From NCBI GenBank assembly GCA_910576865.1, contig CAJTKE010000004.1, positions 1 through 64,000 on the forward strand: a stretch of 64,000 nt of DNA. The letters are read 5' to 3'. Numbering within the stretch: position 1 is the stretch's first letter; the number at the start of each line of letters is the position of its first letter. Source of the DNA: an uncultured Oscillibacter sp. GTDB taxonomy: Bacteria > Bacillota > Clostridia > Oscillospirales > Oscillospiraceae. A program made the translations under genes and the position numbers. Shown here piece by piece: positions 1 to 9,315 of this stretch. Under the pieces are notes generated by a model. That model was given only the letters and a program-made list of their open reading frames with translations, was not told the origin of the DNA and made no database searches.

Positions 1-3000
1 CTGGGTTACAAGCAGGAGATCGAGGGCTTCGTTGACACCGGCTGGACCATGAACGTGGCCAAGGTCGGCAACGTGACCGGTCTGTTCGACCGCCTCGACT
101 TCGACGGCGCTGGCGCCGTGAATCGTGAGACGGCCTGCCAGCTGGCTCTGAACACCCTGAAGGCGACCATGGTCACCTACGGCGGCACCACGATGGTGAG
201 CGGCGCCCAGACCCTGGCCGTGCAGGGCACGCAGGCCATGTACGTGACCAGCAACAACCGTGAGATCAACGCCAACATCAACCGCCGCGTCATCAACGCC
301 GTGAACAACGAGATGACCCTGGAGTTCGGCGAAGAGCACTTCAAGGATCTGCGGCTGGAGCACGACAAGTACGATCCCGCGTATGACATCTATGGCCATC
401 CCTCCAACGAGTGGAGCTATAAGAAGGTCACCATCGGCACCTTCAAGCTGCCTGCTGACTTCACTTATACCAAGCAGATTTCTCACCTCGAGGATTCTGT
501 GGCCACCAAGGAGAAGGCTCTGGGTCTGCGGAACTACGACACCTACAGCACGGATCACCGCAACTTCACCGCCAACTGGAGCACCGCTTCCAGCCGCAGC
601 GACTGGAACAGCCCCTTCGCGGACGCCACCCAGATCACCATCAACGGCTGGAACGCCCGGGTCCGGAATACTGAGCTGTATGAGACTCAGACTCCCGTCC
701 CCGCTGGTGAGAAAGCCGGCAACGGCCAGCTCTACAGCTATGATGCCAATGTGATCGGCAGCGGCACCCGCAATCAGGCCCCCACTCTGGCTGAGATCGC
801 CGACCTGACCGACAACGGCGTGACCGTGGAAGTCTATGTCTGCCCCGTGGACGCCGACTTCATCACCAACGTTGTCGTCACCCGCACTCAGCTGATGAAG
901 GTCAAGACCGTCGGCAGCGACTATGTCCGCCTTGAGGACATCGAGCCCGACAGCCGCGATCCCTATGATGTTCCCAGCCTGGGCGCCATCACCGGCTACA
1001 ACGCTTTCGCCATCGACGGAACCGAGTGGTCCGGCAAGGCCATCGCCGACGTGAAGGACGACAACTATGACGCCTACAATGCCCTGAAGGACATGAAGGC
1101 CGGCGACTATGTCGCGGTTGTCCCCTACACCGCCGATGAGGGCAAGACCTGGGAGGTCGGCGAGGCTTATGCCCCCGAGACCGTCTCCGGCCGTATGACC
1201 CGCGTTGACATCTACAACAGCGAGAAGAAGCGCGACGGCAACGCCATCGCCATCACCGTCGGCGGCACCAGCTATCCCATCAACGAGTGGAACCTGGATA
1301 TGCTGGACATCACCGACAACATCATCAAGTCCACCCGCAAGGACGTGACTGTGTACCTGGCCAAGGACGGCACCGCTCTGTGGACCACCGAGGTCGGCAA
1401 CACGGACGCCTGGATGGTCGTCGCTGACTACTATCAGGGCACCAATGACTCCGGCAAGGTTGTCTGGTACGTCCACGGCTACACCCTGGGCGGCGACGAG
1501 GTCAACCTGGATCTCGGCACCATCCGCGGCGCGGCTGAGAAGTACGCCCCCGGCGAGCTTGTCCGTTACCGGATCAACACCGCTTCCGGCACCGGCGAGT
1601 ATGTCCTGGAGAAGCCCAACAGCAACCAGGCCAGCGTCAAGAAGGGCGGCATGTACGCTCCCTATAACCGCAACGGCGGCGTTCCCGCGTATCCCAACCC
1701 TTCCATCAGCACCAACGCCGGCATCGTGGAGCCCGCCCGCGACAAGTATGAGGGCATCTACCGCGTGGCCCTGGCCTACGGCAACACTCCCACTGACTAC
1801 GAGGTCAAGAAGAACCTGGATTACATCGCTCTGGACCGCTATCCTGCCGCCAACACCCACGAGCTGTCCACTGCTGAGGCCACTGGTCTGACCGCGGGTT
1901 ATCAGTGGGACGTGAGCACCCTCTATTATGCCAGCAATCCCACCTTCATCTTTGTCGATTTCGACAAGAGCGGCGAGATTGAGACCATCAACTTCATCAA
2001 GGGCCGTCAGGACATCCGTCATGAGGACCTGAGCGAGTACAACAAGAATTGGCGCAACGTCGGCACCAACAATGACGACTTCGTCGCCAGCACCGCCGAG
2101 GCCTATGTCAACGACAAGGGTCTGGTCGAGACCGTTGTCATCAAGACCGACTCCGCCGAGGCCAACCTGAGCGGCCTGCGCATCATCACCAAGAATACCG
2201 GCTCCAACAACTACGTGCCCAAGGGCGCTGAGGAGACCACCTCCCTGACCGGCAAGTGGAACGAGCGCGAGTATGTCCAGGGCCCCGACTTCAACGAGGC
2301 CAAGACCGGCGTGTTCGACAAGGGCTATCAGGTTGGTGACATCCTGGTCGGCAATGAGAAGGACGGCATCTTCTATGCCAAGGCCTTCCACGGCGACGAG
2401 TACCGCGGCAGCAGCCTGGACGGCTTCACCGTCACCGGTATTCAGAAGGTTCCCAACAAGACCCAGCTTGACAAGTATCTGGACGACTGCTTCAAGATTG
2501 TCGAGGGTTACAGCAAGTACACGACTCTGGGCGGCGCCACTCTGACCAACGCCAACGGCCTTGCCGAGTTCAAGGATCTCCTCAAGTACACTGACGAGGA
2601 TCCCCTGCAGCCCGTCAAGGAGGAAGGCCTGATCCGCTGCGTCGGCGCGAAGATCATCGACGTCCGCGTGGGCCACGAGGGCGAGATCACCAAGCTGAAG
2701 GACCTGCTTGACACTGACAAGTTCGACCTCAGCAAGATGACCCTGAAGGTCCTGCTGAACGGCAAGCACGGCGACGCCGGCTTCCGTAACGCTTACGCCG
2801 TCGTCATCATCGACGCTCCCAAGGCCGGCACTGGCAGCGACACCACCACCGGCAGCGTCTCCCTGTCCACCGCCGGCTCTGTGCGGCCTGTGGACAACAA
2901 GTACGGCAATGTCACCGTCAACAAGTACACCAATGGTGTTACGGTTGACCTGAAGTTCACGACTCCCGCCTGGGGCACCAAGAACGTTCTCGCTACCGAT

Positions 3001-4659
3001 CTGGTGGACTTCGACGTTGACCTGAAGGTGAACGGCGAGACCTTCGCGACCCTCAAGAAGTCTAACTTCTCTGCGGTGGGCGTGAGCGGTACCACCTTCA
3101 CGACTTCCGGCACCTACACGATTCCCAGCAGCACGGTCACCAGCGGCCTGATTGATCCTGCGAAGGATGTCTTCACCGCCGTTCTGAAGAACGTGTCCTG
3201 GAAGTACGCGGACGTTGTCTATCAGTATGAGGGCGGCGCTTCCGCCGCTGACGAAGTCACTGGCCCCGACAAGATGGCGATCGGCACCAAGGCCGGCTTC
3301 ACCTTCATGTTCACCAAGACGGCTGATCAGGCTATCATTGCGACTGGCCTGAGCTACACCGTTGCTGGTGCGAAGTTCGATGCTCCTCAGCCCCCGATGA
3401 CCGACAACACTAATCTGACTCTGGCCAACGCTTATGCCGAGGGCGGCAAGGTTGTCACCATCACCATCAAGGGTGTTACTGCTGCCGCTCCTGCGGACAA
3501 GTACGACGTCAAGTCCCTCACCACCGGCGCCAAGGCCATCGAGTTCCTGGTTGTCGATGCTGTTCCCGCCGCCGACGCGATTCCCGGCGAGGGCTGGCTC
3601 ACCGCTACTCAGGCTGCGGCTGGCAAGATCGTCCTGGTCAGGTCCTCTGTCACCGGCACGAAGCTGACCGGCATTGCGGATGCGAAGAATCCCGGCACGT
3701 TCGCTGATGTGACCGTCGCCGAGAGCGCGACTGAGATTCCCACCGGCACCGGCGTGTTCCAGTTCACCATGCCCGCCAACGCCGTGACAGTTACGGATGT
3801 CAACACCGACGCTGTCTCTGTTACCGGTGCGTACATCTCCAAGACTGACAAGATCAACGCTCTGACCTCTGGAGCCAAGAACTTCAAGACCGGCGAGGCG
3901 ATTGCCGCCTACATCACGGCCAACGTGTCCGGTGTGACTGCCAAGGCGGTTGCGGACTTCGATGACCCCACCGCTCTTGAGAAGATCGTTCTGACCAACA
4001 GCGCTGGCTCTACGAAGGACATCGGTGCGAGCGACATCACTGTTGGCGCCAATCTGGCCCAGGTTACGGTCGGCACCACTTCCGTCATCGCTGCCGATAC
4101 CGCCGCGAATGCCTCTGTTGGTGACGTTCTGACCCTCGAGGGCATTACGGTTGACGGCGCGGGTGCGAACGTCTACGTTGTCACCAACAAGGGTGCGACG
4201 GATGGTTTGGTTGCGTGCGCGACTGATACCGCCGGTTTGGCCACGAAGCTGACCGGCATTGAGTCCATCGATACGAACAGCGGGAAGGGCTATGCGAAGC
4301 TGGCTGCGAACCCGGTTACGATCAGCCAGGTTGCTCCTCTGGACACCGCCGCCGCTACCGGCGTGTTTGCGACCGCTTCTGTCACCGCGATGAAGAACGG
4401 CGACAAGCTGGTGAAGGTTGGCGAGGTTCTGACCATCACGGTCACTGCCAACAACACTGTGACTGATGCGAACAACACCGCTGGTGTTACCTTCGAGGAT
4501 GGGCCCACCACTACCGCGACGGTTTCTGACGTGACCTGCGCCGGCTTTGCGGCTGGTACTGCTATCGCCGCTACCGACACGGTCGACGTGACCCTCAAGA
4601 TTGCCGCTCCCTCTGCTGCGGCTGTTACGATCCTGCTCAAGCCTGTGGCTATCCCCTGA
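1..4659 (+). CDS. SLH-domain S-layer-type surface protein, 5' end outside window
   Basis: The reading frame is already open at base 1, so the gene starts upstream; the first ATG at 49 lies inside the conserved tail of an SLH repeat (GLFDRLDFDGAGAVNRETA, then QLALNTLKATMV). SLH repeats anchor proteins to cell-wall secondary polymers, so the missing N-terminus should hold a signal peptide and more SLH repeats. The remaining 1,500 residues have no recognised enzyme domain. The last 550 residues are Thr/Ala/Val-rich and look like beta-sandwich modules. Codon use in the first 2.8 kb is extremely biased (AAG, AAC, ATC, CTG, GGC), as expected for a very abundant protein; the 3' third uses more GTT, GCG and ACG. 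A strong terminator follows. Calling it the main S-layer protein is inference. Confidence 0.85.
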   Translation: MGYKQEIEGFVDTGWTMNVAKVGNVTGLFDRLDFDGAGAVNRETACQLALNTLKATMVTYGGTTMVSGAQTLAVQGTQAMYVTSNNREINANINRRVINAVNNEMTLEFGEEHFKDLRLEHDKYDPAYDIYGHPSNEWSYKKVTIGTFKLPADFTYTKQISHLEDSVATKEKALGLRNYDTYSTDHRNFTANWSTASSRSDWNSPFADATQITINGWNARVRNTELYETQTPVPAGEKAGNGQLYSYDANVIGSGTRNQAPTLAEIADLTDNGVTVEVYVCPVDADFITNVVVTRTQLMKVKTVGSDYVRLEDIEPDSRDPYDVPSLGAITGYNAFAIDGTEWSGKAIADVKDDNYDAYNALKDMKAGDYVAVVPYTADEGKTWEVGEAYAPETVSGRMTRVDIYNSEKKRDGNAIAITVGGTSYPINEWNLDMLDITDNIIKSTRKDVTVYLAKDGTALWTTEVGNTDAWMVVADYYQGTNDSGKVVWYVHGYTLGGDEVNLDLGTIRGAAEKYAPGELVRYRINTASGTGEYVLEKPNSNQASVKKGGMYAPYNRNGGVPAYPNPSISTNAGIVEPARDKYEGIYRVALAYGNTPTDYEVKKNLDYIALDRYPAANTHELSTAEATGLTAGYQWDVSTLYYASNPTFIFVDFDKSGEIETINFIKGRQDIRHEDLSEYNKNWRNVGTNNDDFVASTAEAYVNDKGLVETVVIKTDSAEANLSGLRIITKNTGSNNYVPKGAEETTSLTGKWNEREYVQGPDFNEAKTGVFDKGYQVGDILVGNEKDGIFYAKAFHGDEYRGSSLDGFTVTGIQKVPNKTQLDKYLDDCFKIVEGYSKYTTLGGATLTNANGLAEFKDLLKYTDEDPLQPVKEEGLIRCVGAKIIDVRVGHEGEITKLKDLLDTDKFDLSKMTLKVLLNGKHGDAGFRNAYAVVIIDAPKAGTGSDTTTGSVSLSTAGSVRPVDNKYGNVTVNKYTNGVTVDLKFTTPAWGTKNVLATDLVDFDVDLKVNGETFATLKKSNFSAVGVSGTTFTTSGTYTIPSSTVTSGLIDPAKDVFTAVLKNVSWKYADVVYQYEGGASAADEVTGPDKMAIGTKAGFTFMFTKTADQAIIATGLSYTVAGAKFDAPQPPMTDNTNLTLANAYAEGGKVVTITIKGVTAAAPADKYDVKSLTTGAKAIEFLVVDAVPAADAIPGEGWLTATQAAAGKIVLVRSSVTGTKLTGIADAKNPGTFADVTVAESATEIPTGTGVFQFTMPANAVTVTDVNTDAVSVTGAYISKTDKINALTSGAKNFKTGEAIAAYITANVSGVTAKAVADFDDPTALEKIVLTNSAGSTKDIGASDITVGANLAQVTVGTTSVIAADTAANASVGDVLTLEGITVDGAGANVYVVTNKGATDGLVACATDTAGLATKLTGIESIDTNSGKGYAKLAANPVTISQVAPLDTAAATGVFATASVTAMKNGDKLVKVGEVLTITVTANNTVTDANNTAGVTFEDGPTTTATVSDVTCAGFAAGTAIAATDTVDVTLKIAAPSAAAVTILLKPVAIP

Positions 4660-4689
4660 TCAGCATAGATTACAGGCGTGAGTGAAGAG

Positions 4690-4724
4690 AGGCCCCCCGG
4701 ACGAAAGTCCGGGGGGCCTTTTTC
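4690..4724 (+). terminator. intrinsic terminator of the surface-protein gene
   Basis: A perfect 13-bp stem (4690-4702 with 4707-4719) closed by a GAAA tetraloop is followed by a T run. It begins 31 bases after the stop codon of the SLH protein gene. Confidence 0.95.
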
Positions 4725-4753
4725 GTATCTCCCTACAGCACGGCATGAGAAGC

Positions 4754-4787
4754 GGAAAGCGGACCGCCGGCAGGCGGTCCGCTTTCC
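4754..4787. repeat. 15-bp perfect hairpin, no T tract
   Basis: Bases 4754-4768 pair perfectly with 4773-4787 around a 4-base loop. Neither strand shows a clear T run after the stem, so it is not a textbook terminator. It could end transcription from the leftward gene that stops at 4933 or be a structural intergenic hairpin. The rest of 4788-4932 shows nothing I recognise. Confidence 0.7.
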
Positions 4788-4932
4788 TGGTGAGATGATG
4801 AGTCTTTTCTTTCAGTTCTCCATAATGTTACCTCTCAGTGATTGATGCCCTCTCTTGTCAGGCGGGGAGCCCGCGGGAGCTGATCCCCCCTGACGTTTTC
4901 AGTATATACGAAACGCGGAAAATTGTCAATAT

Positions 4933-5775
4933 TCAGGATTGCGGCGGGGTCTCCTGGAACTCCCAGTCAATGGCGTATTTTCCGCCGAGAATGGGATGCG
5001 GGATGGTGAAGTCAACGTAGTGGAATTTCTGCTCCTTGTCCAGCTTCAGCGTGCCGGGCTCGGAGTCGTAAGGCTCCGTGTCCAGAAAGTCGCTGAATTT
5101 CAGCTTGCGGATGTTGATGACGTTCAGGGACTTGTCGAACCGGACCCGCAGGGTGATTCGAGTCGTTTTCCAATAAATGCCCGCGATCAGGCAGGTCATT
5201 GCCTTGCGCTCGGGGTCCTTGAGGCTGTTGCACCGGAAGCCGGTGGGGAAGGGCTGGTCATGCTTTGTGTATCGCTTGGGCAGCTGGATATGGAAGTCCT
5301 GATAGCCCAGATAAGCCTGGACGTCGTCTTTCTTCGCGTCCGGGATCGGGACGATGCTCTGCCCCGTCACGACGGCGGAGAAGCTGGATACCTCTCCGGC
5401 GGACCACTTGAGCTTGTCGGGGATTTCCGTACGGGAGCCGGAGAGGATTTTGACGGTGTAGTTGCTCTGGTAAGAGAGAGATTCGCGGCTGTGATAGGTG
5501 TACTCGATGACCTTGTCCCGGCATTCAAAATCACTTTTGGAAGTGATGGAATTTTGGAGGAAGCCCAAAAGCCGGGCGGAGATGGGACGGCGGAACCAGC
5601 GGAGCGTAAATAGAAGGAGGAGGAAGACCACAACGCCGATTCCGATGGAAAGGTACAGGGAAGCCTTGCAGAGCCGCGCGATCAAGCCGGCGAGGATTGG
5701 GGCAAGGAATTGGATGACGGTGAATATGTCGCTGGCGAGACCCAGGCGGGACGAAGGCTTTTCTTGGTCGCTCAT
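4933..5775 (-). CDS. hypothetical membrane protein, two N-terminal TM segments
   Basis: The 280-residue product has two hydrophobic segments in its first 65 residues (IQFLAPILAGLIARL; LYLSIGIGVVVFLLLLF), followed by about 215 polar residues that are probably a cytosolic or extracytosolic beta-rich domain. I do not recognise a family. A GTG at 5784 would also be in frame, but the GGGGG ribosome binding site sits directly against it; the ATG at 5775 lies at proper spacing from that site and is preferred. It is a single gene facing the upstream surface-protein gene. Confidence 0.6.
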   Translation of the reverse strand: MSDQEKPSSRLGLASDIFTVIQFLAPILAGLIARLCKASLYLSIGIGVVVFLLLLFTLRWFRRPISARLLGFLQNSITSKSDFECRDKVIEYTYHSRESLSYQSNYTVKILSGSRTEIPDKLKWSAGEVSSFSAVVTGQSIVPIPDAKKDDVQAYLGYQDFHIQLPKRYTKHDQPFPTGFRCNSLKDPERKAMTCLIAGIYWKTTRITLRVRFDKSLNVINIRKLKFSDFLDTEPYDSEPGTLKLDKEQKFHYVDFTIPHPILGGKYAIDWEFQETPPQS

Positions 5776-5929
5776 GATAATCACCCCCAGTTTTTTACAT
5801 AACTATATCAGGTTTTTCCCGTGGAATCAAGAGTGAATGTCGAGGCCTGTCGAAACGGGGCGTTGAACGACGGCCGGCGCATAGATTTCCCCGCCCCGGG
5901 AAACCCTACCGCCAAAGGGAGGTTTTCAC

Positions 5930-6286
5930 ATGGATTATCTCAACGCGTTCCTCTGCGGCGGCGTCCTGTGCGCCATCGGGCAGATTCTCATCGACAAGAC
6001 CCAGCTCACCCCCGCCCGGGTCCTCACCGGCTACGTGGTGGCGGGGGTCATCCTCAGCGCCGTGGGGCTGTACGAGCCCCTGGCCCGGTGGGGCGGCGCG
6101 GGGGCCACGGTGCCCCTGACGGGCTTCGGCCACCTGCTGGCCAAGGGCGTGCGCAAGGCGGTGGACATGGACGGCTGGCTGGGGGTCCTCACCGGCGGGC
6201 TGACGGCGGCGGCGGGCGGCGTGACGGCGGCGGTGTTTTTCGCGGCGGTCATGGCGGCGGCGTTCAAGCCCAGCGGCAAGCGGTGA
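5930..6286 (+). CDS. spoVAE: stage V sporulation protein AE (SpoVAE)
   Basis: The 118-residue membrane protein matches the SpoVAE (SpoVAEb) family over its whole length: a GG(V)LCAIGQILIDK start, LTPARVLTGYVVAG, then GLYEPL and GAGATVPLTGFG. SpoVA proteins form the channel in the spore inner membrane that carries Ca-dipicolinate during sporulation and germination. In Bacillus the gene lies between spoVAD and spoVAF; here neither spoVAC nor spoVAD is adjacent, so it is solitary. An AGGGAGG site sits 8 bases before the ATG. A sigma-G promoter would be expected, but I could not identify one with confidence. Confidence 0.9.
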   Translation: MDYLNAFLCGGVLCAIGQILIDKTQLTPARVLTGYVVAGVILSAVGLYEPLARWGGAGATVPLTGFGHLLAKGVRKAVDMDGWLGVLTGGLTAAAGGVTAAVFFAAVMAAAFKPSGKR

Positions 6287-6370
6287 ATTTGTCACGGAAT
6301 TGTTACCCCTTTCCGCCGGAGAATCTGCTATACTGGGCATACGGATTTATTGACGAAAGGGGGCGGAGCC

Positions 6371-7573
6371 ATGGGACGGGTTTTTCTCGCGCTGGCGCTG
6401 CTGATTCTGCTGGGCGGCTGCGGGGCCCCCGCCCCGGCCCCCGCGCCCCCTCCGCCTCCGGAGCCGGAGGAGGTCCCCGCCCCGCCTCCGTCCCCGGAGC
6501 CGGAGCCCTATGCCATCACGGACCCCACGGAGGAGCGGGAGGGCCATGTCCCCTGGACCGGCGTGGTGGAGCACCTGTTTTTCCACCCGGTCATCGCGTA
6601 TCCGGAGCTGGCTTTCGACGGCGACAGCCAGGAAAGCGGCCTGGACGACTACATGTTCACCGCGGGGGAGTACGAAAAAATTCTCCGGAGCGTCTGTGAG
6701 AAGGGCTACATACTGGTGGACATCAACAGCGTCTGGCGGGAGGAGGAGGGGGAGGACGGCCCCCGGATGGTCCGGAACACGCTGTACCTCCCCGAGGGGA
6801 AAAAGCCCCTGGTCCTCAGCTTTGACGACGTGAATTACTACCCCTACATGCTGGAAAACGGCTTCACCCACAAGCTGATCATCGGGGAGGACCTGAAAAT
6901 CGCCTCCCGGGGCCTGGACCCGGCGGGGAACGAGGTGGTGAGCCGGGACCTGGACGCCGTTCCGATCCTGGACAAATTCGTGGAGGAGCACCCGGACTTC
7001 TCCCCCTTCGGGGCCAAGGGCTGCCTGAGCCTGACGGGCTACGAGGGCATCCTGGGCTATCGGACCCAGACCACCACCACCGGCTGGGACGACGTGAAGG
7101 AAGCCGCCCGCCAGAAGGAGCGGGAGGCCGTCCGGCCCGTCATTGAGGAGCTCAAGCGCACGGGCTGGACCTTCGGGAGCCACACCTGGGGCCACATCCG
7201 CCTGGGAGACGGGAACATGACCCGCATCCAGGCGGACACGGAGCGCTGGCTGGACGAGGTGGGCAGCTTGGTGGGGGAGACGAAGATTCTCTTCTACCCC
7301 CACGGCGAGCGGCCCGACGGCAACGACTGGACCCTGACGGGCCCCGCTTTTCAGTACCTGCAGGGCCAGGGCTTCCGGGTGTTCTGTTCCGTGGGCGTGG
7401 AGAGCTTCAGCTTCATCAAGAAGGACATCTGCGCCGTCATCTGCGACCGCCTCCACCCCGACGGGACCACCCTGCGCCGCCACCGGGACCAGTACCTCCA
7501 ATTCTACGACGCCAAGGACATCATCGACCTGGACGCCCGCCCTGAAAGGGAGGTCCTCTGGCCGGAGGAATGA
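6371..7573 (+). CDS. lipoprotein polysaccharide deacetylase (NodB-like)
   Basis: The start at ATG 6371 gives a lipoprotein signal (VFLALALLILLGGC) with the lipidated Cys at residue 17, followed by a Pro/Glu-rich linker to about residue 45. The remainder fits the NodB/polysaccharide deacetylase fold: a Thr/Ser-Phe-Asp-Asp motif (LVLSFDDVNYY) supplies the catalytic Asp and a metal Asp, and FGSHTWGHIRLG supplies the metal-binding His pair. Such enzymes de-N-acetylate peptidoglycan or surface glycans outside the cell. The family is clear; the substrate is not. It lies 16 bases upstream of cdd and is probably co-transcribed with it. Confidence 0.8.
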   Translation: MGRVFLALALLILLGGCGAPAPAPAPPPPPEPEEVPAPPPSPEPEPYAITDPTEEREGHVPWTGVVEHLFFHPVIAYPELAFDGDSQESGLDDYMFTAGEYEKILRSVCEKGYILVDINSVWREEEGEDGPRMVRNTLYLPEGKKPLVLSFDDVNYYPYMLENGFTHKLIIGEDLKIASRGLDPAGNEVVSRDLDAVPILDKFVEEHPDFSPFGAKGCLSLTGYEGILGYRTQTTTTGWDDVKEAARQKEREAVRPVIEELKRTGWTFGSHTWGHIRLGDGNMTRIQADTERWLDEVGSLVGETKILFYPHGERPDGNDWTLTGPAFQYLQGQGFRVFCSVGVESFSFIKKDICAVICDRLHPDGTTLRRHRDQYLQFYDAKDIIDLDARPEREVLWPEE

Positions 7574-7589
7574 GAAAGGAGCCTTTGCC

Positions 7590-7991
7590 ATGACAAGAGA
7601 AGAGCTGAAAGCCGCCGCCATCGCCATGACGGAGCGGTCCTACTGCCCCTACTCCCACTTCCCTGTGGGGGCGGCCCTGGAGTGTTCCGACGGGACGGTC
7701 TTCACCGGCTGCAACATTGAGAACGCCGCCTACTCCCCCACCCTCTGCGCCGAGCGGGTGGCCGTGGGGAAGGCCGTCAGCGAGGGGCACCAGGACTTCG
7801 TCCGCATCGCCGTGGCGGGGAGGTGCGAGGACTTCTGCGTCCCCTGCGCCGTCTGCCGTCAGGTGCTCTACGAGTTCGCCCCGGACATGGAGGTCATCAG
7901 CCTCAACGGGAAGGGGGAGGAGCTGGCCCGGACCCTCCGGGAGCTGCTGCCCCACGGCTTCGGCCCGCAGTATCTGCTGCCGGACGCGTAA
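7590..7991 (+). CDS. cdd: cytidine deaminase
   Basis: The 133-residue homotetrameric-type cytidine deaminase deaminates cytidine and deoxycytidine to uridine forms in pyrimidine salvage. Zinc ligands and the catalytic Glu are all present: CAER at Cys53/Glu55 and PCAVC at Cys86 and Cys89. The substrate-binding FPVGAAL and GCNIENAAY motifs are intact. The length is normal and an AAAGGAG site precedes the ATG. A bidirectional terminator follows. Confidence 0.96.
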   Translation: MTREELKAAAIAMTERSYCPYSHFPVGAALECSDGTVFTGCNIENAAYSPTLCAERVAVGKAVSEGHQDFVRIAVAGRCEDFCVPCAVCRQVLYEFAPDMEVISLNGKGEELARTLRELLPHGFGPQYLLPDA

Positions 7992-7995
7992 ACAA

Positions 7996-8033
7996 AGGCC
8001 CCTCCGGGAGATTTCTCCCGAAGGGGCTTTCCC
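7996..8033. terminator. bidirectional terminator between convergent genes
   Basis: A GC-rich stem (GGCCCCTCCGGGAGA pairing with TCTCCCGAAGGGGC, one mismatch) has a T-rich flank on each strand. It separates cdd from the convergent metallo-hydrolase gene whose stop is at 8037. Confidence 0.85.
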
Positions 8034-8036
8034 TTG

Positions 8037-8747
8037 TCAGAACTCGAAGACCTGCCCGGTCCGTTCCACCGGAACCGTCACGGGTGTAAAGGCGGGATAC
8101 TTTTCCAGAAATTTCCTGGTGAAGTCAAATTCCCCCCACTGGTGCATGGGGAGGAAGCGGCGGATGTCCGCCGTTTCGAGGAAATACGCCGGCCCCCAAA
8201 AGCCCGCCTCTCCCAGCCGGGGGTCCAGGGGCAGCATGGCAAGGTCGATCCGCCGCCCCCGGAGGGGCTCCGTGTACTTTTTGAAGTTCGCCGCCATGTT
8301 GTTGTTCCAGGCCTTGTCCTCCCCCTCCCAGTGCCACCAGTTCAGGTCCCCGGCGTGGAAGACGGTCTGCCCGTCCAGGGAGACCAGAAACGCGGCCCCC
8401 TCGTCGGTGGAGGGCAGGACCTCGACGCCGATGCCCGGCAGGACGCAGGACTGTCCGCCCCGGAGGGCGCGGCATTTGTCCGCCGTCTCCGGGGAGACGC
8501 CCCAGCGGGCCAGGCCGGAGGGGCTGAGCCGGATGTCCCGGCCCAGGAGGAAGCGCACGTCCCGGGTCCCGTCGTCCAGGGAGAAGATCCGGGGGTCGAA
8601 GTGGTCCGGGTGGGCGTGGCTGGCAAAAACGTACAGGGGGACCCCCGGCCTCACGGCCGGGAGTTCCCCTTTCCACCAGTCGAACAGCAGCGCGGCGGAG
8701 GCGGACTCCACCAGAAAGCCGCTGTGGTCCAGAAACGTGACCCGCAT
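8037..8747 (-). CDS. MBL-fold metallo-hydrolase
   Basis: The 236-residue protein carries the metallo-beta-lactamase motif SHAHPDHFD (His44, His46, Asp48, His49) and a later HAGDLNWWHW motif with the bridging Asp, so a two-metal hydrolase of the UlaG/L-ascorbate-6-phosphate-lactonase-like branch is likely; the substrate is unknown. The upstream YbjQ-family stop codon overlaps this start (TGATG), showing translational coupling as the last gene of a three-gene leftward operon. Confidence 0.8.
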   Translation of the reverse strand: MRVTFLDHSGFLVESASAALLFDWWKGELPAVRPGVPLYVFASHAHPDHFDPRIFSLDDGTRDVRFLLGRDIRLSPSGLARWGVSPETADKCRALRGGQSCVLPGIGVEVLPSTDEGAAFLVSLDGQTVFHAGDLNWWHWEGEDKAWNNNMAANFKKYTEPLRGRRIDLAMLPLDPRLGEAGFWGPAYFLETADIRRFLPMHQWGEFDFTRKFLEKYPAFTPVTVPVERTGQVFEF

Positions 8748-9058
8748 CACTTCAGCTTCACCGCCGTGCCGTAGGCCACCACCTCGGCGGCGCCCTGCAT
8801 GACGGAGGACGAGCCGTAGCGGATGTTGACCACCGCGTCGGCTCCCAGAGCCTGGGCCTCGTCCACCATGCGCTTCGTGGCGATCTGGCGGGCCTCGTTG
8901 AGCATTTCCGTGTAGCCCACGATCTCCCCGCCCACCAGGGTCTTCATGCCCGCCATGAAATCCTTTCCGAAGTTCTTGGACTGGACCACCGTTCCCTTCA
9001 CGATTCCCAGGGCCTCGATCTCCCTTCCGGGCACATGGTCAATATTCAGCAGCAGCAT
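8747..9058 (-). CDS. YbjQ/UPF0145 family protein
   Basis: The 103-residue protein matches the YbjQ (UPF0145, heavy-metal-binding-domain) family: LNIDHVPGREIEALGIVKG, then GGEIVGYTEML, ALGADAVVNIRY and a C-terminal AYGTAVKL. These small proteins form pentamers; their biochemical role is not settled. The chosen ATG at 9058 follows an AAGGAGG site, and a longer in-frame start would sit inside the upstream gene. It overlaps the preceding small membrane protein gene by 20 bases and the following hydrolase by 3. Confidence 0.85.
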   Translation of the reverse strand: MLLLNIDHVPGREIEALGIVKGTVVQSKNFGKDFMAGMKTLVGGEIVGYTEMLNEARQIATKRMVDEAQALGADAVVNIRYGSSSVMQGAAEVVAYGTAVKLK

Positions 9059-9293
9059 CGTATTCTCCTCCTTCAATTTCTTTGAAACGTTCTTTTAACA
9101 CCACCAGGGCGGAAATGACCAGCAGCCCGCACACGCCCGCCAGGGCGGCGAACAGCCAGACAAACGGCCTGGGCAGGTCCGGGATGAAGCACAGCGCGGC
9201 AAAGCAGCCCGCGCAGGCCAGCTGAAACAGGGCGAACAGGAACACGCTCAGCGCGGCCTGTCGTTTCCGGCGTCTTTGGGATGCACTCAGCAT
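9039..9293 (-). CDS. small two-TM membrane protein with RFKEI-GGE tail
   Basis: This 84-residue protein has a basic N-terminus, two hydrophobic segments (about residues 17-37 and 45-66) and the C-terminal tail RFKEIEGGEYDAAAEY. The tail matches that of the small protein at 10163-10417 and of the MerR regulator at 10401-11051, so the three form a local paralogous family. The ATG at 9293 follows AAAGGAGG; the upstream in-frame start has no site. It is first in an operon with the YbjQ and MBL genes. Function is unknown. Confidence 0.7.
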   Translation of the reverse strand: MLSASQRRRKRQAALSVFLFALFQLACAGCFAALCFIPDLPRPFVWLFAALAGVCGLLVISALVVLKERFKEIEGGEYDAAAEY

Positions 9294-9315
9294 GGGGATT
9301 CCTCCTTTTGGGGGC

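Noticed and set aside
4933..5613. A 224-codon plus-strand frame opposite the leftward membrane protein gene
   Set aside because: No ribosome site, composition typical of an antisense shadow; the minus-strand frame has membrane segments and a good start.
5821..6699. Long open frames antisense to or overlapping spoVAE and other GC-rich genes
   Set aside because: They are Arg/Gly/Pro/Ala-rich frame shadows, a normal effect of high GC.
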